Of a stretch of DNA of 64,000 nucleotides, positions 54,327 through 62,090 are shown one piece after another (position 1 is the first letter of the stretch; each line of letters starts with the position of its first letter). The DNA lies in NCBI RefSeq assembly GCF_001189965.1, contig NZ_LFLU01000018.1, positions 1-64,000 of the forward strand, given 5' to 3'. The notes under the pieces were generated by a model that was given only the letters and a program-made list of their open reading frames with translations, did not search any database and was not told the origin of the DNA. The stretch is from Herbaspirillum rhizosphaerae. Its GTDB lineage: Bacteria > Pseudomonadota > Gammaproteobacteria > Burkholderiales > Burkholderiaceae_D. The position numbers and the translations under genes are program-made.

Positions 54327-57300
54327 ATGGCGAATCATCCCCGTCCTGCCTGGCAACTGCGCACACTGCGCTGGTCCGCATACACCACCACCGTCCTGCT
54401 GCTGCTCGCACTGATCAGTTGGCTGGCGCTGCCGTCGCTGGTCAAGAAAATCGCCGCCGAGCAGACCCTGGCAAAAATCGGCCGCAAGCTCGACATCGGC
54501 GAAGTCAGTTTCAATCCCTTCATCCTCGCCCTGCGCGTACATGACGTGACGCTCTACGAGCCTGATCAGAAAACCGCCGCGTTCAGCGCCAAAGAACTGG
54601 TCGTCAACGCCTCCGCCACCTCCCTGCCGCGATTGGCCGCCATCCTCGATGAAGTCAAACTGGTCGAACCCAGGGTCCACGTCGTCCGCCTCAGCGACGA
54701 AGGCATCGGCCGCTACAATTTCTCCGACATCATCGACCGCATTCTCGCCATGCCGAAGAGCGAAGGAGAAACCTTCTTCTCGCTGGCCAACCTGCAATTG
54801 CAAAACGGCGCCATCCTGTTCGACGACAAAGTCACCGGCAAGACCATCGACATCCGCACGCTCAACATCGGCGTGCCGTTCGTGTCCAACCTGCCGCGCA
54901 ACGTGGATACCTTTGTCCAGCCGGTCCTGTCGATGACCGTCAACGGCACGCCGTTTTCGCTCAAAGGCCGCAGCAAACCCTTCGCCAGCTCGCTCGACAC
55001 CACGCTGGCCATCGACATCAACAAGCTGGACCTGGCGAGCTACGTGCCGTTTGTCCCGGTTGCGCTGCCCGTCAAACTGGAGAGCGCCAAGCTCACCACG
55101 CAACTTGACCTCACCTTCAGCCGCGACAAGGACAAACCGCAAATCGCCCTCGACGGCGACGTGACGCTGGCGGATATTTCGGTACAGGAAAAGAACGCAG
55201 CGCAATTGCTGAAAGCCGGTTCGATCGCGGCAAAAATCAACAAGCTCGACCTCGTCAAACTCAGCGGCGTCATCGACCAGATTACTATCGACAAGCCCGA
55301 AATATGGGCAGAGATGAACAACAAGGGCGAGATCAACTGGACCCGCATCGGCAAGAGCAACACCAAGCCTGCTGCGGCGAAGAAGACCGCGGCCCAAGCA
55401 GCACCAACAGCGCCGGCCGCACCTGCAACGGCTGACGCCAAACCGGCTGCCGCCGCACCGGCCATTACCGTCCGCAAATTGATGGTGCGCGACGGCAGCG
55501 TCAAATGGACGGACGACGCCAACGCCGCGCCGCGCCAGGTCGTGCAGCTGGAAAAAATCACCGTCGACGCAGAAGAAATCTCCACCGTCGCCGATGCCAA
55601 GCCAGCCAAAATCGCCTTGTCGCTCACCGAAAACGGCCACGGCGAAATCGGCTTCACCGGTGAAGTCGCACCGCTTAAAGGCAGCGTCAACGGCAATGCA
55701 ACGCTGAAATCGGTACAGTTGAGCGGCTATCAGAATTACCTCAATCGTTCCCTCAACGGCGCGCTCAGCGGCAAGGTCTCGGGCCAGACCGAGGTGCAAG
55801 TCGCCGGCGGCCAGGTCAAACTCGGCAAGCTCGGTGTCGAGGTGAGCGATCTGAAACTGGCGTCCAAAGCAAAATCCGCAGCGAGCGTCATCGGCGCCAA
55901 AACCATCGCCCTGGACAATGCATCGATCGACTTGCAAGCGCGTAAAGCGGAAGCCGACACGTTCCGCATCGCCGGCCTGAACGGCGACCTGCGACGCGAC
56001 GCCAAGGGCGTATTGAACTTGCAAGACTTGCTTGCCACGTCCGCCGCGTCGGGCAAGCCGGCCGCCGCAACCGACGCTTCCGCCAAAACCGACGCGCCTG
56101 CAAAGGCCACAACACCGGCCGCTTCAAACACTGCGGCATGGCAAGCCAAACTGCACAGCCTGGCCATCACCGACAGCACCATCGCCTACGAAGACGGCGG
56201 CACCACGCCGCCCCAAAAACTGCGCGCCGAAGGCATCAACCTGAAGGTCGACAATCTCTCCAGCCAGTTGGATCAGACCACCAGGATCTCGCTGCAAACC
56301 AAACTCAACAAGAACGGCAAACTCAACGTCACCGGCCAGGCAGCGCCGCAACTGAAGACCATCGACCTTGCCCTGGATGCGCAAAACCTGCCGATTGCAC
56401 CGTTCCAGACCTACTTCACCGATTACCTCAACGTCACGCTCACCAGCGGCACCCTGAGCACCAAGGGCAAGCTCGCACTGACGCCGCCCGTCAACAAGCA
56501 AACGCTGGCGCTGCAATATAACGGCTCGGCCAGCCTGAACAATTTCCGCGTGCTCGACAAGCTGACTTCCAGCGACTTCCTGCGCTGGAGGGTGCTGAAC
56601 CTGCAAGGCATCAACGCCAAGATCGACGGCAAGCCGGTGGTGTCGCTGGAAAAAATCGCCCTCTCCGATTTCTACGCCCGCGCCATCCTGTCCGATCAGG
56701 GCAAGCTGAATCTCCAAGACATCGTCGTCTCCAAAGACCAGCCGCCGAGCTCCGTCACGACGCCGGCCAGCGCCGACGACAAACCCTCCACCACCGTCGC
56801 CAAGACCACCACCTCCACAGCGCCGGTCACGCCTGCCGCGCCTGATCCGAATGCGCCGGTCATCCGCATCGGCCAGACGGTCCTGCAAGGCGGCAACATC
56901 AATTTCACCGACAACTTCGTCAAGCCCAACTACACCGCCAACATGACCGGCATGGGCGGCACCATCGGCAGCATCGCCTCCGACAAGCCGGCGCCGGCGA
57001 CCATCGACCTGCGCGGCAAGATCGACAACGACGCGCCGCTGCAAATCTCCGGCGCGCTCAATCCCCTGTTCAAGCCGATGTTCCTCGACGTCAAAGCCAG
57101 CGCCAACGGCGTGCAGCTGCCGCGCCTGACGCCCTATTCCGCCAAGTACGCCGGCTACCCGATCACCAAGGGCAAGCTGTCGATGGACGTGCAATACAAG
57201 ATTGAAAACGACAAGCTGGTCGCGCAAAACGATGTCCGCATCGAACAGTTGACCTTCGGCGACCACGTCGACGGCCCCAACGTCACCAAGCTGCCGGTGA

Positions 57301-58055
57301 TGCTGGCCGTCTCCCTGCTGAAAGACCGCAACGGCACCATCAACCTCAACCTGCCGATTTCCGGCTCGCTGTCCGATCCGCAGTTTTCGATCGGCGGCAT
57401 CATCATGCGCGTCTTCGTCAACCTGATCGTCAAGGCGGTCACCTCGCCGTTTGCGCTGATCAGCTCGATGTTCGGCGGCGACAGCGCAGGCGAACTCAGC
57501 TATATCGAATTCGAACCCGGCTCATCGGAACTGACCGACGACATCCGCAAGAAACTCGATACGCTCGGCTATGCCTTGCATCAGCGTCCGGCCCTGAAGA
57601 TCGACGTCATGGGCCGCGCCGATCCCGCCGTAGACGACGCCGGCCTGCGCCAGGAACTTCTCAATCGCAAGATGCGCGCAATGAAACGCAAGGACATCAT
57701 CGAAAAAGAAGGCCAACCCTCCGGCAAGGACCTCGACGTCACGGAAGGCGAGCGCACCAAGTACATGGAAAAAGTCTACAAGGACGAGAAATTCAAAAAA
57801 CCGCGCAACATGGTCGGCCTGACCAAATCGCTGCCGCCGGAAGAAATGCAAAAACTGATCGTCGACAACACCACGATCACCGAAGACGACCTGCGCAACC
57901 TGGCGCAGCGCCGTGCCGACCTGGTACGCAATTACCTGCAAGACCAAAGCATCATCTCGGCCGATCGTATTTACCTGATCGCGCCCAAGCTCAACGCCGA
58001 AGGCATCAAGGACAAGGGACAAACCAGCCGCGTCGAGCTGACGTTGCAGCAATAG
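54327..58055 (+). CDS. DUF748-family giant envelope protein
   Basis: A 1,242-residue protein that starts at the ATG at 54327 behind a GAGGA site. One N-terminal helix anchors it (ALISWLALPSLV region). Long stretches of AsmA-like beta-rich DUF748 repeats follow, with Ala/Pro/Lys-rich linkers near residues 350-390 and 600-620. The last part contains an OmpA/MotB-like module (IEFEPGSSELTDDIRKKLDTLGYALHQRP, then RADLVRNYLQDQSI). DUF748 proteins span the periplasm and are relatives of AsmA-type lipid-transfer proteins; a role in phospholipid transport to the outer membrane is inference. It ends just before the tmRNA. Confidence 0.87.
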   Translation: MANHPRPAWQLRTLRWSAYTTTVLLLLALISWLALPSLVKKIAAEQTLAKIGRKLDIGEVSFNPFILALRVHDVTLYEPDQKTAAFSAKELVVNASATSLPRLAAILDEVKLVEPRVHVVRLSDEGIGRYNFSDIIDRILAMPKSEGETFFSLANLQLQNGAILFDDKVTGKTIDIRTLNIGVPFVSNLPRNVDTFVQPVLSMTVNGTPFSLKGRSKPFASSLDTTLAIDINKLDLASYVPFVPVALPVKLESAKLTTQLDLTFSRDKDKPQIALDGDVTLADISVQEKNAAQLLKAGSIAAKINKLDLVKLSGVIDQITIDKPEIWAEMNNKGEINWTRIGKSNTKPAAAKKTAAQAAPTAPAAPATADAKPAAAAPAITVRKLMVRDGSVKWTDDANAAPRQVVQLEKITVDAEEISTVADAKPAKIALSLTENGHGEIGFTGEVAPLKGSVNGNATLKSVQLSGYQNYLNRSLNGALSGKVSGQTEVQVAGGQVKLGKLGVEVSDLKLASKAKSAASVIGAKTIALDNASIDLQARKAEADTFRIAGLNGDLRRDAKGVLNLQDLLATSAASGKPAAATDASAKTDAPAKATTPAASNTAAWQAKLHSLAITDSTIAYEDGGTTPPQKLRAEGINLKVDNLSSQLDQTTRISLQTKLNKNGKLNVTGQAAPQLKTIDLALDAQNLPIAPFQTYFTDYLNVTLTSGTLSTKGKLALTPPVNKQTLALQYNGSASLNNFRVLDKLTSSDFLRWRVLNLQGINAKIDGKPVVSLEKIALSDFYARAILSDQGKLNLQDIVVSKDQPPSSVTTPASADDKPSTTVAKTTTSTAPVTPAAPDPNAPVIRIGQTVLQGGNINFTDNFVKPNYTANMTGMGGTIGSIASDKPAPATIDLRGKIDNDAPLQISGALNPLFKPMFLDVKASANGVQLPRLTPYSAKYAGYPITKGKLSMDVQYKIENDKLVAQNDVRIEQLTFGDHVDGPNVTKLPVMLAVSLLKDRNGTINLNLPISGSLSDPQFSIGGIIMRVFVNLIVKAVTSPFALISSMFGGDSAGELSYIEFEPGSSELTDDIRKKLDTLGYALHQRPALKIDVMGRADPAVDDAGLRQELLNRKMRAMKRKDIIEKEGQPSGKDLDVTEGERTKYMEKVYKDEKFKKPRNMVGLTKSLPPEEMQKLIVDNTTITEDDLRNLAQRRADLVRNYLQDQSIISADRIYLIAPKLNAEGIKDKGQTSRVELTLQQ

Positions 58056-58113
58056 AGGGGTGGGATGCGCACGACCGCTCTTGATAAGCCGGCAAGCCGC
58101 CCCCATACTGAGT

Positions 58114-58119
58114 TATAAT
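58114..58119 (+). promoter_or_regulatory. -10 element of the tmRNA promoter
   Basis: A perfect TATAAT begins 18 bp before the mature 5' end at 58132. No clear -35 hexamer is seen at the usual distance. It fits the ssrA promoter. Confidence 0.65.
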
Positions 58120-58131
58120 GCAGATCTGCAT

Positions 58132-58494
58132 GGGGCCGACTTGGTTTCGACGTGGGTTGCAAAGCAGCGCAGGGCATACCGAGGCCTGACTACCTCGTAA
58201 ATACAATCAGACAAGATATAACTGCAAACGATAACTCGTACGCACAAGCGGCTTAATACCCGCTTGCTCTACACTACTTCTTCCTTGGGGTAGGCTGGTA
58301 AAACAGCAGTAGAGTCATTTACAAGGAATCGCTTTGAATCGGGTCACTTGATTCAAGGCTAAATCTAAGGTGACTCGCCTTAACGAAGCGTGCGCGTCCG
58401 CGTCGTTCGGGTTAAATCAAATGGCAGCGCTAAGTATGTAGAACTGTCTGTAGAGTGCTTGCGGACGCGGGTTCGATTCCCGCCGGCTCCACCA
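58132..58494 (+). ncRNA. ssrA: Transfer-messenger RNA (tmRNA)
   Basis: A 363-nt tmRNA that rescues stalled ribosomes with SmpB. The 5' end GGGGCCGAC pairs with the 3' end GTCGG...GCCGGCTCCACCA, and the alanine-tRNA-like T-arm GGGTTCGATTCCCGCC is intact. The 3' CCA is encoded. The tag frame runs from the resume codon GCA at 58224 to a TAA at 58254-58256 and reads ANDNSYAQAA, with the charged Ala before it. Most tags end LAA or ALAA; this one ends QAA. A -10 TATAAT at 58114 and a terminator at 58502 bound it. Its 3' end is partly repeated at 58679, a hallmark of island insertion. Confidence 0.96.
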
Positions 58495-58501
58495 CCAATA
58501 C

Positions 58502-58529
58502 AAAAGGTCACCCCCGGGTGGCCTTTTTT
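58502..58529 (+). terminator. Terminator of the tmRNA gene
   Basis: An AAAGGTCACCC/GGGTGGCCTTTTTT hairpin starts 7 bp after the tmRNA 3' end and finishes with a run of T. It is the normal ssrA terminator. Confidence 0.9.
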
Positions 58530-58545
58530 ATTGGTGATGATCCAG

Positions 58546-58570
58546 ACCGAACCGAACCGAACCGAACCGA
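58546..58570. repeat. (ACCGA)5 tandem repeat
   Basis: Five perfect copies of the pentamer ACCGA in a row, immediately downstream of the tmRNA terminator. It is too small for a gene. Such tracts vary by slippage. Confidence 0.85.
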
Positions 58571-58678
58571 ATCCGCGTCCGGTACGGACGCGGGGCAAGC
58601 CCGGGGTTGCGCGAAGCATCACTTCGTGCCGGACGAGCCAGTTGGGCTTTCAAGCCCAACTGTGGGAGATTCCTACAA

Positions 58679-58712
58679 CTCAACCACCAATACGAAGGTC
58701 AACGTTGGGTGG
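58679..58712. other. Partial duplicate of the tmRNA 3' end and terminator (att-like)
   Basis: CTCAACCACCAATACGAAGG and the following TCAACGTTGGGTGG repeat, with a few changes, the tmRNA 3' end and terminator (CTCCACCACCAATACAAAAG and so on) at 58487-58525. Direct repeats of a tmRNA 3' end are typical of attL/attR left by integrases. No integrase gene is in the window. Confidence 0.6.
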
Positions 58713-58751
58713 AATGCCGTTCAGTTAAGCCCGAAACGTCCTGCCAAAACC

Positions 58752-58809
58752 TGTGACACCGTCGTCCTGACGAAAGTCAGGACCCAGCGTCGTATCGGCG
58801 GGTGTCACA
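58752..58809. repeat. REP-like nested hairpin
   Basis: TGTGACACC at 58752-58760 and GGTGTCACA at 58801-58809 enclose a perfect inner hairpin GTCCTGAC/GTCAGGAC with a GAAA loop (58764-58783). This looks like an element common in proteobacterial intergenic regions. It does not match the 9587/14568 repeat. Confidence 0.6.
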
Positions 58810-59012
58810 ACACCGAGCTCCAACGTTCGCCGGGGCCAGATGAATGATGAAAGATAACAACAGGCGCAACTCCACCATACACCCTCCTCACCAAGACCTG
58901 TTTTGCCCAAAAACGCACTCTCCGTTCGGCTTGAATTGGCCGATGCGGATCAAAAAACCTCTATCGCTCCCTGATTTCACACGTCTAAACAAAACAAAAA
59001 TTCAATAGTTTT

Positions 59013-59048
59013 TATTCGAAATTAATATCGAATAGTTTAATTTATAAT
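59013..59048 (+). promoter_or_regulatory. Operator-like palindrome next to a -10 box
   Basis: TATTCGA (59013-59019) and TCGAATA (59028-59034) flank ATTAAT, a 22-bp palindrome with one mismatched pair. A perfect TATAAT sits at 59043-59048, 8 bp further on. The whole stretch from 58980 to 59100 is very AT-rich, unlike the rest of the window. It would control the binding-protein gene at 59138. Confidence 0.6.
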
Positions 59049-59137
59049 GAGTTATTACCCACATTAATGTTGCATAAATTTCAATTTATGATGCTGGGGG
59101 CTGTCAGGTGTCAAATCAATCCGAGAATAAATCACCT

Positions 59138-60310
59138 ATGAAAATTCGCACACGGACATTCAGCGCTTTGTGGGCATTAGGCAGCGTCATCGGCGGTATC
59201 TTGTTTCAGGTTTCTTCAGCGCATGCTCAGGATGTACAGACGGCATCCATCGGATTTCTCACGCCGCTGACCGGGATTTACGGTCCCTACGGAACGAACG
59301 GCGCCAATGCAGCCCAGCTCGCCATTGATGACGCAAACAAACGCAAGATCACAATCAATGGGAAACTGGTTGTCTTCAAACTGAACGTGCAGGATGACCG
59401 GTCCAATGCCAACAATGCTGTCCAGGTCGCGAATTATTTTGTAAAAACGGGGGTTGTCGCTGTCATCAGCCGGGGCAATACGCGCAACGCCATGAGCGTT
59501 TCCAAAATCTATAGCGACGCCGGCATCGCGCAAATCACACCCACTGCGAGCGGACGGCCGTTTACCCAGCAAGGATTTCAGACCACCTTCCGCATTATCG
59601 GCCACAGCGATCAGGGCGGCCGCTACCTTGGCGAGTACATCCGCACGACCTATCCCAACAAAAGCATCGCTGTCATCGATAACCGTACCGAAGCCGGCCG
59701 GACTTTCGCCGACAATTTCAGCCTGGCGATCACCCAAAACGGCGGCACCATCATGAGTCGCGACTTCGTCGATGACACGACTTCCGATTTCAACACAGCC
59801 TTGGTGCGTGCGAGAAAAGCGGATATCGTTTTCTTCGGCGGCCTGTATTCACAAGAAGCGCCCTTGTTGAACGCCATGCGGCGTTTGGGCATGACCGCCA
59901 TGCTGGTCAGCGGCGCCAACGGCATGACCAGCTCCAATTTTTTGTCTCCGGATGTCGCAGATAAGGCTGATGGCACGATCGCTCTGGAGACCACCCTGCC
60001 TTTCAATGAAGTCGAAGGCTGGAAAGCGATAAAAAAAGCCAATGTAGAGAAGTTCGACAGCGCGGCCGAGTTGTACGAGCCGCTAGCCTATGACGCCATA
60101 CAAGCCATCGTTGCGGCAGTCGTGCGGGCACAGTCTCTCGATCCTCCAAAAATCACTGCGGCGCTCCATCGCATCAAACACAAGGGATTGACCGGGATGA
60201 TCTCGTTCGATGCTGAAGGCAATCTGGAAGAGCCCATTTATTCCATTTATCAGGTAAAAGAAAAAAAATGGGTGCTGGTTAAAATCGTCAGGGCAAAACA
60301 AGGCCGGTAG
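59138..60310 (+). CDS. Orphan ABC transporter substrate-binding protein (LivK type)
   Basis: A 390-residue periplasmic binding protein of the Peripla_BP_6 family. The start is the ATG at 59138 (MKIRTRTFSALWALGSVIGG); an in-frame GTG at 59108 is possible. Signal peptide cleavage is expected after SSAHA. The mature protein opens with IGFLTPLTGIYGPYGTNGANAAQLAIDDAN and carries the ARNT-type substrate loop SRGNTRNAMSVSKIYSDAG. No ABC permease or ATPase is near. The convergent gene at 60424 encodes a relative, and both differ from the LivK-type gene at 3992. It may serve a distant transporter or a sensor. Confidence 0.9.
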   Translation: MKIRTRTFSALWALGSVIGGILFQVSSAHAQDVQTASIGFLTPLTGIYGPYGTNGANAAQLAIDDANKRKITINGKLVVFKLNVQDDRSNANNAVQVANYFVKTGVVAVISRGNTRNAMSVSKIYSDAGIAQITPTASGRPFTQQGFQTTFRIIGHSDQGGRYLGEYIRTTYPNKSIAVIDNRTEAGRTFADNFSLAITQNGGTIMSRDFVDDTTSDFNTALVRARKADIVFFGGLYSQEAPLLNAMRRLGMTAMLVSGANGMTSSNFLSPDVADKADGTIALETTLPFNEVEGWKAIKKANVEKFDSAAELYEPLAYDAIQAIVAAVVRAQSLDPPKITAALHRIKHKGLTGMISFDAEGNLEEPIYSIYQVKEKKWVLVKIVRAKQGR

Positions 60311-60423
60311 CAAGTTCGTCCGGATGTGCACACTGCGTCCACATGAATCCTCAACACCTCCTCAGGCGCCAGCCAACCACGGCAGCATCTGAAATGGTGC
60401 CTGCCCGCCGGGCGATCATGCGC

Positions 60424-61605
60424 TCAACGGACTGTGTCGGTCTTTAAGGCAATCCATTTCTGGTCTTGTACTTTGTAAATGGTAAACGACGGCGTGCGCG
60501 GATTGCCGGTGGCATCAAAAGAGACTGCTCCCGTTACCCCTTTGTAGTTGATCTGATGCAGCGTCTCGGCAATTTTTTTCGGATCCACGGAATTGGATTG
60601 CCGTACGGCAGCCATGAAAACAGCCGCAGCGTCGTAGGCATAAGGTGTCAGGCCGTAGATGTTGAAGTCGAAATGACGAGTGAAATCAGCTTCGAATTTT
60701 TTCCATCCAGGCATGCTGGTCAACGATGCTCCGGCTTCCTGTGCGATCACACCATTCGCGGCGGCGCCTGTCGACATTAAGAAAGACGAACCGACGATGC
60801 CCACCATGGACGTGACCAGGTAAGGTTTTATTCCCAGGCGTTGCATATCCTGGGCCAGCGTACCGGTCTGCGACGAATAACCGCCAAAGAAAATCGCATC
60901 GGCGTTTTTTGTACTGAGATTTTTGAGAATACTGCTGAAGTCCAGCAAAGTCGGATCAATCGATTCTCGACTGACAACCGCCGCGCCGTAGCTCCTTGCG
61001 ACCTTGCTGCAAAGCGTACTGATGGAAGTGCCGAAGGTGCTGCCGTTATCAATCACGGCAATCCGATGTACGTTCAGATTCCTGATCAGGTATTTCCCCA
61101 AAAAATCGCAAGCGTTATCGTCAATGCCGATCATTCGAAACGTACTTGACGACCCCGCTTCCGTATATTGCTTTACGGTCGCTGTCGCGGAAATTTGTGG
61201 AATACCCGCTTTGGCATAAATCGGCGAACCGGCAATACTCGTGCTGCTGTTGGTGCCGGCAATGACGCCGACAACACCGGCCTTGACGAACTCAGCAGCG
61301 ATGTCTGCGGCCCCTTCGGTACTGCCGCGATCATCTTTGCGCAACAATCGAAAGTAGATACGTTTTCCGTTCATTTTGAACGGCGAACGGTTGTTGTCGG
61401 CAATGGCCAGTTCTGCCGCGTTGGCAAGGCTCTTGCCAAACGACTCGGAAACGCCGCTCAAGGCGCCGGAAAACCCTATCGTCAGTGTCAGGCTGCCGTC
61501 CTCTTCCGCGAAACACGCCTGCGCCTGCGCCAACAAAGAAATCGATAGCAGCAATTTACCGATCCGACTCAAAAACCATCCTTGGCTCTTACATAAGCTC
61601 TTCAT
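60424..61605 (-). CDS. Orphan ABC transporter substrate-binding protein (LivK type)
   Basis: A 393-residue periplasmic binding protein, convergent with the gene at 59138. The signal peptide (MKSLCKSQGWFLSRIGKLLLSISLLAQAQACFA) precedes LTLTIGFSGALSGVSESFGKSLANAAELAIADNN. Conserved core segments are VAVIDNGSTFGTSI-like (IAVIDNGSTFGTSISTLCSK) and IFFGGYSSQTGTLAQDMQRLG. It resembles the 59138 product through most of its length, including the C-terminal KGVTGAVSFDATGNPRTPSFTIYKVQDQKW. The two look like diverged duplicates placed tail to tail; no transport partner is in the window. Confidence 0.9.
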   Translation of the reverse strand: MKSLCKSQGWFLSRIGKLLLSISLLAQAQACFAEEDGSLTLTIGFSGALSGVSESFGKSLANAAELAIADNNRSPFKMNGKRIYFRLLRKDDRGSTEGAADIAAEFVKAGVVGVIAGTNSSTSIAGSPIYAKAGIPQISATATVKQYTEAGSSSTFRMIGIDDNACDFLGKYLIRNLNVHRIAVIDNGSTFGTSISTLCSKVARSYGAAVVSRESIDPTLLDFSSILKNLSTKNADAIFFGGYSSQTGTLAQDMQRLGIKPYLVTSMVGIVGSSFLMSTGAAANGVIAQEAGASLTSMPGWKKFEADFTRHFDFNIYGLTPYAYDAAAVFMAAVRQSNSVDPKKIAETLHQINYKGVTGAVSFDATGNPRTPSFTIYKVQDQKWIALKTDTVR

Positions 61606-62090
61606 GTCCGATTTCCGTTTTGATCAAGCGCCGAAGCGCAACGCACACAGGCGGCGCCGTTGCCATCAAAGCGCCAATTATTTGTATTGTTGCACAGTAA
61701 GCTGCCACAGCCGCGTGCCTTGCTTATGTTGAAGAGGTAACGCGGCTGGGCTCACGCATCCTGCGTTGCCGGCTTGAGCGTGTCAAGGTTGTTTTCAGGG
61801 GGATTGCAGATTGGTGCTCCCCTTGGGGCTGCGCCGGGAGGGACACTAAGCCGCTTGAGAAGCGTGTTGTGTTGCGTGTTGTATTAGTGCGGCTTGTGAA
61901 TTGATTGCGGATTGCTCGGGTGTTTGATTCCCGGCACCGAGCGCATGCATCCTCCGTGAAAATTACGCGTTCTTTTCCAGAAAAGTCGAGGCCCGAATGA
62001 TTGCCTGCCAAGACCGCACGTCACATCCGCAAACGATGCGAGCGGCACCTGGCTGTCGAAAGGGATGGGAGAGCAGGTCCCCATCTTCAT
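61606..62090. other. 485-bp gap between the binding protein and the usher, no gene recognised
   Basis: Only short shadow frames occur. No adhesin or fimbrial subunit gene is seen where one would follow an usher. There is no clear terminator. The binding-protein promoter must lie near 61606-61700. Confidence 0.45.

Noticed and set aside
59108-59137. GTG start at 59108 for the binding-protein gene
   Set aside because: The extra ten residues are polar and would precede the signal peptide; the ATG at 59138 fits a normal signal sequence, although the GTG cannot be excluded.
58495-59137. A CRISPR array in the repeat-rich stretch after the tmRNA
   Set aside because: The repeats are a pentamer tract and single hairpins; there are no regularly spaced identical repeats or spacers.
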